25,892 nucleotides of DNA, taken from Gemmatimonadota bacterium (GTDB lineage: Bacteria > ARS69). This document shows, in pieces, positions 7,374-14,758 of the stretch. Each line of letters starts with the position of its first letter. Within the stretch, counting starts at the first letter, position 1. The stretch lies in assembly GCA_030747075.1 (NCBI GenBank), contig JASLLL010000034.1:1-25892 (forward strand), in the 5' to 3' direction. A model generated the notes under the pieces. The model was not told where the DNA came from. It searched no databases and saw only the letters and a program-made list of their open reading frames with translations. Both the position numbers and the translations under genes were made by a program.

Positions 7374-7544
7374 TCAGTCCTGGCCGGGCGGAGGATCACG
7401 GTGGTCCTCATCGGTGGTCTCGGGGGACCGAGCCTCGGTCCCGCATCCGGGCGCCATTCAGGTGGGCACCCCGAGTCGGGGGAGGATCACGGTCTGAAAG
7501 AGAATCCACGCGGCGATCAGCGCCAGAAAAGTCCACAGATCCAT
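7374..7544 (-). CDS. Candidate small membrane selenoprotein with in-frame UGA (56 residues if UGA is read as Sec)
   Basis: ATG at 7544 has GGAG 7 nt upstream. Translation gives MDLWTF, a hydrophobic helix (residues 3-22), PRLGVPT, then TGA at 7458-7460 as codon 29. The frame continues MAPGCGTEARS and an acidic, proline-rich tail to TGA at 7374-7376. The U-M-x-x-x-C spacing after a GVPT turn looks like a redox pair. From memory, small one-helix proteins with Cys at the matching place (LPRLGVPTCM-type) occur in several phyla; I could not check this. A SECIS-like hairpin follows the UGA at the proper distance. The protein would sit in the inner membrane with the Sec-Cys motif just after the helix; topology and role are unknown. 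If UGA is a real stop, a 28-residue hydrophobic peptide remains. It is divergent from metH. Confidence 0.6.
7424..7442 (-). promoter_or_regulatory. Bacterial SECIS-like hairpin after the in-frame UGA
   Basis: Reading the minus strand, GGGACCGA pairs fully with TCGGTCCC around GGC, or as a 7-bp stem with an AGGCT loop. The loop begins 22-23 nt after the UGA. Published bacterial SECIS rules ask for an apical loop about 16-37 nt from the UGA and a G among its first two loop bases; both are met. The AGGCT loop resembles the AGGUCU apical loop of E. coli fdhF. The hairpin is inside the extended reading frame, as expected in bacteria. Strong hairpins also arise by chance in GC-rich DNA. Confidence 0.55.
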
Positions 7545-7678
7545 GAGTACGCTCCGGTTCGGGAGGATGGCCTCCAACCCGGGGAGTATAGGCGAGTTTC
7601 CCGGGAGGGAACAGTGCTCCCTTGCCCGGCGGGAGATGCAGGCTTAGCCTTGCCGGGTTCTTCGACAGGAGGCTCCGC

Positions 7679-10600
7679 ATGACCGATTCCGCCATGAACC
7701 CCGCGTCTCCCTCTCCGCGTTCGGAGGCGGAGCTTCGGGATGCCTTCGCGCAGAGGATTCTCGTGTTTGACGGGGCCATGGGCACGGGGATTCAGGCTTG
7801 CGAACTCACCGCGGCCGATTACGGGGGTGCGGCTCTCGATGGATGTCATGAGGTGCTCAACCGGACGCGTCCGGATGTCATCCGGGGACTCCATGGGTCG
7901 TTCCTGTCGGCAGGGGCCGATGTCGTCCAGACGAACACCTTCGGCGGGACGCGAATCGTGCTGGCGGAGTACGGGCTGGGTGACGAAGCGGCGGAGTTGG
8001 CGTTCGCCGCGGCGCAGATCGCCCGGGAGGCGGCGGACGGGCTCTCCTCGCCGGAGAAGCCGCGCTTTGTGGCCGGTTCGCTGGGTCCGACCACGCGGGC
8101 CATCAGCGTCACGGGCGGCGTGACCTTCGGGGAACTTCGGGACGCCTACCGCGAACAGGTGGCGGGGCTCCTCCGGGGTGGCGTGGACCTTCTTCTGCTG
8201 GAGACGCAGCAAGACACCCGGAACGCCAAGGCCGCGCTCCTCGGCATCCGCCAGGCGATGGATGCGGAAGGTATCCGCGTTCCGGTGTCCGTCTCCTGCA
8301 CGATCGAGCCGAACGGGACCATGCTGGCCGGGCAGACCGCCGAGGCCTTCTGGACGAGCGTCTCTCATGTGCCGCTTCTCTCGGTCGGGCTGAACTGCGC
8401 GACCGGCCCCCGCGACATGGCCGACTCGCTGCGGAGTCTGTCCGCTCTGGCGACGGCCCCGGTCTCGTGCATGCCGAACGCGGGTCTGCCCGACATGGAC
8501 GGACTCTACCGGGAGTCTCCCGCCGACCTTGCGGCGGCGCTGGAGCATTTCATGGAGGAAGGCTGGCTGAATGCGGTGGGCGGATGCTGCGGCACGACCC
8601 CGGACCACATCCGCCGGGTTTCCGCCGTCGCCCGGCGATATGCGCCGCGCCCGATTCCGACGCACCGGGAGACACGACTCAGCGGGATTGATGTCCTGGA
8701 GTTCGAAGAGGACGCACGACCCATTCTTGTCGGGGAGCGCACGAATGTGATCGGCAGCAGGCGTTTCAATCGGTTGATCGGCGAGAAGCGATATGCCGAG
8801 GCCGCCGAGATCGCCCGGCGACAGGTGGACGGGGGCGCACAGATCATCGATGTGAACCTCCAGAATCCCGACCGCGACGAACTGGAGGATTGCGCGGCTT
8901 TCTATCCGGAGGTCCTGCGACGGGTGCGTGCGCCGGTCATGATCGACACGACCAGTGTGGAGGCGGTTCGGCTGGCGCTGACGGAGTGCCCGGGGAAGAG
9001 TGTCGTCAACTCCGTCAATCTGGAGGATGGCGGCCAACGCATGGCCGAAGTGTGTGAACTTGTTCGCGGGTTTGGCGCGGCTCTCGTGGTGGGGCTGATC
9101 GACGACGATCCGGACGGAGGCATGGCGGTCACGCTGGACCGGAAGCTGGCGGTCGCGCGGAAGTGCCATGCGGAGCTTTCCCGGCACGGAATCCCCCCGG
9201 AGGACATTCTGTGGGACACGCTGGTCTTCCCGGCCGCGACCGGGGACGCGCAGTATGCGGGAGCCGCGGGCGCCACCCTGGAGGCCATCCCCGCGCTCAA
9301 GCGGGAGTTCCCCGGGACGAAGACGATTCTCGGGATCTCCAATGTGAGCTTCGGCCTGCCCGTGGCGGCGCGAGAAGTGCTGAACTCCGTCTTCCTGCAT
9401 CGGGCGACCCGCGCGGGACTCGACTTCGCCATCGTGAATACGGAGCGTCTGGAGCGGCACGGGAGCATCCCGCCCGAGGATGTGGCGCTTGCGGAGGATC
9501 TCCTCTTCGGTCGGGGGGAGGACACGCCGCGTGCGTTTGCCGACCGGTACCGGGATGCGCTTCCCCGGCGAAAGCGCAGCACCCCGGGGGATGAGCGCCC
9601 CATCGATGAGCGCCTCTCCGCGTGTGTCGTGGAGGGGCGACGCGAAGGGCTGATCGCGGACCTCGATCGGAAGCGGGCGGACGGAATCTCCCCGATGGAG
9701 GTGATCAACGGCCCGCTTCTCCGCGGAATGGCGGAGGTCGGGAGGCTCTTCAACGACAACCAGCTCATTGTGGCGGAAGTGCTTCAGAGCGCGGAGGTCA
9801 TGAAGGTGGCGGTCAGCCACCTGGAAGCGGATATGGACGCCGAGGGCGTCGAGTCTCGCGGGACGATCGTTCTGGCGACGGTGAAGGGCGATGTCCATGA
9901 CATTGGCAAAAACCTCGTGGAGATCGTTCTGTCGAACAATGGATACCGGGTCGTGGACCTGGGGATTCGTGTCGCTGCAGAGCGGATTGTGGAGGCCGCG
10001 AGTCATCACCGGCCGATGGCCGTCGGTCTTTCCGGGCTGCTCGTGAAGAGCGCCCGGGAGATGGTGACCGTTGCGAGAGAGTTGCATCGCGCCGAACAGT
10101 CCACGCCGCTTCTGGTCGGGGGGGCGGCGCTGTCGTCGCGCTTTGTGGACGAGAAGATCGCACCTGAGTACGGCGGGGCGGTGCACTACGCCAAGGACGC
10201 CATGGCAGGGCTGGACCTGTGCGGAAAGATCCGCGCGGGTGAGGCGGGAGGTGCCGCTCGGCCCCGTGCGGGCGCGGGCGCGAGCGATCGCGTGGAGCTT
10301 CCCCCGCGGGAGCGTTCGGGTGCGCGAAGCGCGGCGATCCCGGTTCTCGCCGAGGTTCCGCAGCCGCCGGATGAGGATCGGCATCTGGCTCGGGCGGAAG
10401 ATCTCTCCCGCGTCTGGCCGTGGATTCATCCGCAGGCTCTCTATGGCCGGCATCTGGGGATTCGTGGCAGGTGGGAGGAACTTCTCGCCCGGGGTGACCC
10501 GCGTGCGATTCAGCTGGAGGGGGTCGTGGCGGAACTGATGTCCGAGGCGGAAGCGGGCGCCATGCGGACTTCCGCCGTATGGCAGTGGTTCCGTGCGGAG

Positions 10601-11158
10601 AGCTGCGGCAATGTGCTTCGTCTGCTCGACGGGGGCGGCGAACCTCTGGAGGAGTTCGTCTTTCGTCGGCAGGCGCGGCCCGACGGGCTGTGCGTCGCCG
10701 ACTGGTGCTGCCCGGCGGGCGCGGCTCCCGACTGGGTTGCGCTCCTTGTGACGACCGCGGGTCGCGGCATTCGCGAGAAAGTGCGCAAGCTCCGGGACGC
10801 CGGGGAGTATCTGCGCAGCCACGCGCTGGGCAGCCTGGCTGTCGAGACGGCAGAAGCTCACGCAGAGATGCTGCACGCGGACCTTCGCTCCGCATGGGGA
10901 TTCCCGGATGCGGAAGGGATGTCTCGCGCGGAGGTCTTCCGCTCCCGGTATCGCGGCGTCCGGGTGTCCTTCGGCTATCCGGCGTGTCCGGATCTGGAGG
11001 ATCAGGCGAAGCTGTTCCGCCTGCTGCGCCCGGAGGAGATCGGAGTCGAACTGACCGGCGGATTCATGATGGACCCGGAAGCGTCCGTCTCGGCAATGGT
11101 CTTCCACCACCCGGACGCGGCGTACTTCAGTCTCGGGCGCCGCGGGGCTTCGCGGTAA
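7679..11158 (+). CDS. metH: Cobalamin-dependent methionine synthase
   Basis: An 1159-residue, full-length MetH that transfers the methyl group of 5-methyltetrahydrofolate to homocysteine through methylcobalamin. The homocysteine domain carries the zinc cysteines C240 (LNCATG) and C303/C304 (GGCCGTT). The pterin-binding domain starts near residue 345 (GERTNVIGSRRF, then DVNLQNPDRDE). The cap and cobalamin domains follow, with DVHDIGKN giving cobalt ligand H740. A C-terminal AdoMet reactivation domain includes VSFGYPACPDLEDQ and GFMMDPEASVSAM. All modules are present, so the enzyme should be competent. AGGAGG at 7667-7672 with a 6-nt spacer sets the start at 7679; a TTG at 7622 is rejected. No cobalamin or SAM riboswitch is apparent in the 134-bp leader region. 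Its 3' end overlaps convergent trpS by 32 bp. Confidence 0.97.
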   Translation: MTDSAMNPASPSPRSEAELRDAFAQRILVFDGAMGTGIQACELTAADYGGAALDGCHEVLNRTRPDVIRGLHGSFLSAGADVVQTNTFGGTRIVLAEYGLGDEAAELAFAAAQIAREAADGLSSPEKPRFVAGSLGPTTRAISVTGGVTFGELRDAYREQVAGLLRGGVDLLLLETQQDTRNAKAALLGIRQAMDAEGIRVPVSVSCTIEPNGTMLAGQTAEAFWTSVSHVPLLSVGLNCATGPRDMADSLRSLSALATAPVSCMPNAGLPDMDGLYRESPADLAAALEHFMEEGWLNAVGGCCGTTPDHIRRVSAVARRYAPRPIPTHRETRLSGIDVLEFEEDARPILVGERTNVIGSRRFNRLIGEKRYAEAAEIARRQVDGGAQIIDVNLQNPDRDELEDCAAFYPEVLRRVRAPVMIDTTSVEAVRLALTECPGKSVVNSVNLEDGGQRMAEVCELVRGFGAALVVGLIDDDPDGGMAVTLDRKLAVARKCHAELSRHGIPPEDILWDTLVFPAATGDAQYAGAAGATLEAIPALKREFPGTKTILGISNVSFGLPVAAREVLNSVFLHRATRAGLDFAIVNTERLERHGSIPPEDVALAEDLLFGRGEDTPRAFADRYRDALPRRKRSTPGDERPIDERLSACVVEGRREGLIADLDRKRADGISPMEVINGPLLRGMAEVGRLFNDNQLIVAEVLQSAEVMKVAVSHLEADMDAEGVESRGTIVLATVKGDVHDIGKNLVEIVLSNNGYRVVDLGIRVAAERIVEAASHHRPMAVGLSGLLVKSAREMVTVARELHRAEQSTPLLVGGAALSSRFVDEKIAPEYGGAVHYAKDAMAGLDLCGKIRAGEAGGAARPRAGAGASDRVELPPRERSGARSAAIPVLAEVPQPPDEDRHLARAEDLSRVWPWIHPQALYGRHLGIRGRWEELLARGDPRAIQLEGVVAELMSEAEAGAMRTSAVWQWFRAESCGNVLRLLDGGGEPLEEFVFRRQARPDGLCVADWCCPAGAAPDWVALLVTTAGRGIREKVRKLRDAGEYLRSHALGSLAVETAEAHAEMLHADLRSAWGFPDAEGMSRAEVFRSRYRGVRVSFGYPACPDLEDQAKLFRLLRPEEIGVELTGGFMMDPEASVSAMVFHHPDAAYFSLGRRGASR

Positions 11159-12119
11159 GCCCCCAGGCTTCGCGCGTTTTCTCCACGACCGGCAGGGCCA
11201 CTTCCCGGGCGCGCTTTGCACCGTCGATGAGGATATCCGTGATGTCATCCGGGTGCGCGAGAATCTCCTTCTTTCGCTCCCGCGCCGGGGCGAAGGTCTC
11301 CTCGACGCGCGCAAGCAGGATCTTCTTGGCCTCACCATAGCCCATGCCGCCCCGGCAGTATGCTTCCTCCAGTTCCGCGCGTTCTTCCGCGGAAGCGAAG
11401 AGCGAGTAGAGCGCGAACACCGTGCACCGGTTGGGATCTTTCGGATCCTCCACGGGCGTGGAGTCCGTGACGACGCTCATGATGCGCTTCTTCATCGGCT
11501 TGGGTTCGAGGAAGAGTTCGATGGTGTTGTCATAGCTCTTCGACATTTTCTCGCCGTCGAGACCCGGGACGACCGCCGTATCTTCCAGAATGAGCGGGTC
11601 CGGCACGGTGAGGAGATCTCCGCAGCGGTTGTTCATACGGATGGCGAGATCCCGCGTGATCTCGACATGCTGCTTCTGGTCCTTCCCGACCGGGACGAGG
11701 TCTGCGTCGTACAGCAGAATGTCCGCCGCCATCAGGACCGGATACGCGAAGAGCGCATGCTGCGGCGCGATGCCGCGGGCGGTCTTGTCCTTGTAGCTGT
11801 GCGCGCGCTCCAGAAGGCCCATGGGTGCCAGACAAGAGAGATACCAGGTGAACTCGTGGTGCTCGGGCACATCCGCCTGATCGAAGAGGACGCAGCGCGC
11901 CGGGTCCAGCCCCAGAGCGAGGTAGCTGGCCGCGATGTCCAGGATTCGCTCCTGGAGTCGGTCCGGGTCTTTCTGAGTGGTCATCGCGTGGTAGCTCGCG
12001 ATGAAGAAGTAACAGGTGTGCTCCTCCTGGAGGCGGAGAAACTGGCGAATGGCGCCGAAGTAGTTGCCCAGATGCAGCGAGCCGGACGGCTGAATGCCGG
12101 AGAGAACGCGCTGGGGCAT
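11127..12119 (-). CDS. trpS: Tryptophanyl-tRNA synthetase
   Basis: A 330-residue class I synthetase that charges tRNA-Trp. The N-terminus LSGIQPSGSLHLGNYFGAI contains the HIGH-equivalent HLGN (residues 16-19). GEKMSKSYDN gives the KMSKS loop at residues 191-195. The length is normal for the bacterial compact form. The start at 12119 is set by GGAGG 7 nt upstream and by family alignment; an in-frame codon at 12161 would add 14 residues not found in homologues. The gene lies 101 bp downstream of the barrel-protein gene on the same strand, and that gap holds no recognisable promoter or T-box. Its last 32 bp lie within the end of metH on the opposite strand. Confidence 0.97.
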   Translation of the reverse strand: MPQRVLSGIQPSGSLHLGNYFGAIRQFLRLQEEHTCYFFIASYHAMTTQKDPDRLQERILDIAASYLALGLDPARCVLFDQADVPEHHEFTWYLSCLAPMGLLERAHSYKDKTARGIAPQHALFAYPVLMAADILLYDADLVPVGKDQKQHVEITRDLAIRMNNRCGDLLTVPDPLILEDTAVVPGLDGEKMSKSYDNTIELFLEPKPMKKRIMSVVTDSTPVEDPKDPNRCTVFALYSLFASAEERAELEEAYCRGGMGYGEAKKILLARVEETFAPARERKKEILAHPDDITDILIDGAKRAREVALPVVEKTREAWGLTAKPRGARD

Positions 12120-12220
12120 GAGGATCCCTCCGGGTGGAACGGTTTTCGCGCGGCCCGGCATCGAGGCGGGGTTCGCCGGATCTTACGATCAAACGGCGCT
12201 CTTGTGACCTTGAAAGCGCG

Positions 12221-13048
12221 TCAGAAATCCGTGCGCAGCCCTGCGGAGAAGCCGTGCCCGGCCCCGGCGTTCTTCCCTTCGCCCATGACGGCGGCGAGCG
12301 CTTCCAGTTGCAGGTGTCGAAGCGCCTGCCACTTCGCTCCGGCGGAGAGCTGCGTGTACCGGTGGGAGACGAGATCCTCTCCGCCCGAGAGGGTGACCCG
12401 GCCGTCTGCTGCGGCGATGAGTGTCCAGCGAGCCGTCACATCCGCCTCCACGCAGGCACGCCAGATGAGCCGGATGTCGCGGTCCGCCGCCGCAGAGAGG
12501 TCCGCGCGGTAGACGGCCGAGGTTCCGAAGCCGACGCGACCTCCCGGGATGTCCGTGTCCGCTTCCATCCCGGCGGACAGGAGGAGCGAGTTCTCCGCGA
12601 GATAGGGAAACCGCTCTCCGTTGGAGAGAAGCGGGGTGGAGGCGTCAGCCGTCAGAAGTACGGGCCAGCCGGGCAGGGCGACGCGCGCCCCGAGCCCCGC
12701 GCGGGTCCACCCCGTACGCGAAGAGGCCGGGGATCCGTCCGCCGGGATGATCCGCACCGACTGTCTCCACAAGTTCCAGTGCGCCTCGATCCGGTTCGTG
12801 AGGCCTCGCCGGCACTCGAGAATCCACGCATTCCAGGCGCCGTCGTCCCCGGGCCGGTGGAGGCCGTCCTCGTCAAAATACTGATCCCCCCGGAAGTGTG
12901 AGGCGAAGAGCTTGACCTCCGTGCGTCCTTCGGGCGTGAGGTACGCCATGCCGAGATCCCGGTAGTCGGCCGAGGCGGGAACCGCCACGAGCAGCGCGAT
13001 CCAGACGACCACCGGCACCGGGCGCCGGCGGATGTCAGCGGTACTCAT
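12221..13048 (-). CDS. Outer-membrane beta-barrel protein (uncharacterised)
   Basis: A 275-residue protein with a signal peptide (MSTADIRRR, hydrophobic VPVVVWIALLVAVPA, cleavage near ASA, residue 27). The mature chain is a run of alternating amphipathic strands with aromatic girdles (FASHFRGDQYFD, AHWNLWRQ, GWTRAGLGARV, GFGTSAVYRADL) and ends in Phe (GLRTDF), as outer-membrane barrels commonly do. About 12 strands would fit the length. The substrate or function is unknown; it resembles DUF3187-like or porin-like proteins only in general form. The ATG lies 14 bp inside the end of the beta-helix protein gene, so the two are translationally linked and may work together at the cell surface. Confidence 0.7.
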   Translation of the reverse strand: MSTADIRRRPVPVVVWIALLVAVPASADYRDLGMAYLTPEGRTEVKLFASHFRGDQYFDEDGLHRPGDDGAWNAWILECRRGLTNRIEAHWNLWRQSVRIIPADGSPASSRTGWTRAGLGARVALPGWPVLLTADASTPLLSNGERFPYLAENSLLLSAGMEADTDIPGGRVGFGTSAVYRADLSAAADRDIRLIWRACVEADVTARWTLIAAADGRVTLSGGEDLVSHRYTQLSAGAKWQALRHLQLEALAAVMGEGKNAGAGHGFSAGLRTDF

Positions 13049-14570
13049 CCGCCCCGAGATCGTAGAGGTAGCCGGAGGACGGGCGGGACTCGCCGTCGAT
13101 GTCGTCGCGGACGCCTCCGTACCGATCGGCCACGAGATACACACCTCCCGCATCGATCGCCGGGTTCGGGTCCCCGCCGGGGAGCGTGGGCTTCAAGTGG
13201 TAGTCGGTGCCGGAGATACTCACGAACATCGAGGATGTGGGAGCTGTGGGCGCGTGCAGGTTGTCGCCGACGGTTCCGGAGAGACCGTTCAAGAGCGGCC
13301 ACGAGTTGATCTCCGTCTGGTCCACGCGGTCTCCGCCTTCCCAGTCTCCGTAGAGCGGCTGGATGGCGAGGAAGAGATTCCCTTCGATCCACGACGGATT
13401 GGTATCGGGTCCGGTCTCCAGGATTCCGTATCGCTTTCCCGATCCCTGCGAGAAGAAGATGTTGCCGCCGATGGAAGGAGCTCCCGAGAAGATGCGAATC
13501 GATGCGGAGTTGTCGTACCCGGAGGTGGAGGCCACGCGCGCGGCGATCGTATTGCAGGCGATCCGTAGATTTCCGCGGGCTTCGATCCCGGAGGCGAAGT
13601 GCAGCCCGACTCCCGCATCGATGAAGCAGTTCTGCACGAGGACGCTGGACTGGTCCGAAGTGGAGACTCCGCAGGTGGAATCCGTGGCAGCGCCGCCTCC
13701 CGCGTTTCGGCCTCCGATGATGACCGATGAAGTCAGCGTGACCTCCGAGGCTCCAAGGATCTCAAGCCCGGTGCCGGTGGAGGCGCTTTCGCCCAGAATC
13801 CGGCATCCGTGGAGATAGGCGGTGCTCCCGTCGATTCTCGCGGCGACCTCCCCGCCGGAGACCGACACATCGAGCAAGAGGTTGCGGAAGACGACCGCCC
13901 CGGGCGCATCCGTGACGGAGAGCGCGGGTCCGGAAGGCGGGAGGATCCAGGTCTCCCGGTAGGTTGGTTCTTCGAAAAAGTGGTCCGGGGAAAGATCCCC
14001 GATCACGGAGATCCGGCGCCCGTCCAGGTGGAGAGCGCTTTCGTAGATGGCGGGGGCACCGATCGGGGAGCCGTTGTCCTCGGAGATGGAGCCGCCGCTC
14101 AGATGAATGGTCATTCCGTCGGTGGCGAGGTTTAAGGCCGCGTCGAGTGTGGCGAGTGCCTCATCCGGGGCGCGGCCGGTACGGGCGTCGTCCCCGGTGG
14201 AGTGGTTGACGAAGATGCTCCCGGGATAGGTCACTTCCACGCTGACAGAGCCGGTGTCCGCTCCCGCGGAGTTGGAGACAATGATCCGATAGGTGGTGGA
14301 TGTGTAGGGGCGAAGCGGGATGGAGCCGTTCGCGACCGGAGAGACGGCTCCGACACCGGGGGAGAGGAGCGCCGAGGTTGCGCCGGACGCTTTCCAGACG
14401 AGCCGGATCCACTCGCCGTGCGTGATGGACGCCTTCGTCGTCACGAAACTCTGGAGAATGGGGGGAGGGGTGGCGTCGTCGCCGGGGTCGGTGGTCGTGT
14501 CGATTTTCCGGCAACCGAGCGGCGAGGAGAGCAGCAGCGCCGGAAGCGCCCCCAGGACAAGGGAACGCAA
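13035..14570 (-). CDS. Exported right-handed beta-helix protein with an N-terminal Ig-like domain, possible lipoprotein
   Basis: A 511-residue protein (from TTG at 14570) with a hydrophobic leader and a Cys at residue 20 (LLLSSPLGC); the box is imperfect because Pro is at -3. Residues 35-115 resemble an Ig/PKD-like strand set. From IFVNHSTGDDARTG onward the chain has the DUF1565/parallel beta-helix layout, with regularly spaced IDGSTAYLHGCRI, VLVQNCFIDAG and RIACNTIAA coils, ending YDLGADEYR. This is typical of surface proteins that bind or cleave polysaccharide, but no lyase active site was identified. The start is uncertain: the only strong Shine-Dalgarno (GGGAGG) sits 6 nt before an ATT at 14594, in frame 8 codons upstream, while TTG lacks one. 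Confidence 0.75.
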   Translation of the reverse strand: MRSLVLGALPALLLSSPLGCRKIDTTTDPGDDATPPPILQSFVTTKASITHGEWIRLVWKASGATSALLSPGVGAVSPVANGSIPLRPYTSTTYRIIVSNSAGADTGSVSVEVTYPGSIFVNHSTGDDARTGRAPDEALATLDAALNLATDGMTIHLSGGSISEDNGSPIGAPAIYESALHLDGRRISVIGDLSPDHFFEEPTYRETWILPPSGPALSVTDAPGAVVFRNLLLDVSVSGGEVAARIDGSTAYLHGCRILGESASTGTGLEILGASEVTLTSSVIIGGRNAGGGAATDSTCGVSTSDQSSVLVQNCFIDAGVGLHFASGIEARGNLRIACNTIAARVASTSGYDNSASIRIFSGAPSIGGNIFFSQGSGKRYGILETGPDTNPSWIEGNLFLAIQPLYGDWEGGDRVDQTEINSWPLLNGLSGTVGDNLHAPTAPTSSMFVSISGTDYHLKPTLPGGDPNPAIDAGGVYLVADRYGGVRDDIDGESRPSSGYLYDLGADEYR

Positions 14571-14639
14571 CAGGGGCGGTCCGGTGGCGAAAATGACGAC
14601 CCTCCCGATAGAGTTCGCTTCGGTGCCAATCCGGGCGCG

Positions 14640-14645
14640 AGTATA
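14640..14645 (-). promoter_or_regulatory. Candidate -10 element for the beta-helix protein gene
   Basis: TATACT on the minus strand differs from consensus by one base. A poor -35 (TGGCGA) lies 17 bp upstream. It is about 46 bp before the candidate ATT start at 14594. The 188-bp divergent gap 14571-14758 shows no equally good promoter for the protease. Confidence 0.35.
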
Positions 14646-14758
14646 CGAAACCCGAGTGAGAGTCGCCAGATCTGGTGTTTCATGTGGAGTCTGGCCGGGA
14701 ATGCGCTAGGATGGCCGGTCGATACAGATTCCCATCTCCCGGACTCGCGGAGGACGCA

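Noticed and set aside
7545-7678. Possible cobalamin, SAM or other riboswitch before metH
   Set aside because: Only 134 bp separate the divergent genes, too short for a cobalamin riboswitch, and no conserved B12-box or SAM-type core was recognised.
6243-7682. 479-codon plus-strand frame opposite the propeller-like gene
   Set aside because: The minus-strand gene has a signal peptide, a Shine-Dalgarno and ATGA coupling; the plus frame has none. It also covers the selenoprotein candidate only as its antisense.
7517-11338. 1273-codon open frame on the minus strand antisense to metH
   Set aside because: It mirrors a complete, well-recognised metH. Its protein is Arg/Pro/His-rich with no recognisable domain, typical of a GC-rich shadow frame.
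12120-12220. T-box or tryptophan attenuator upstream of trpS
   Set aside because: The 101-bp gap has no T-box sequence, no run of Trp codons and no clear terminator/antiterminator pair.
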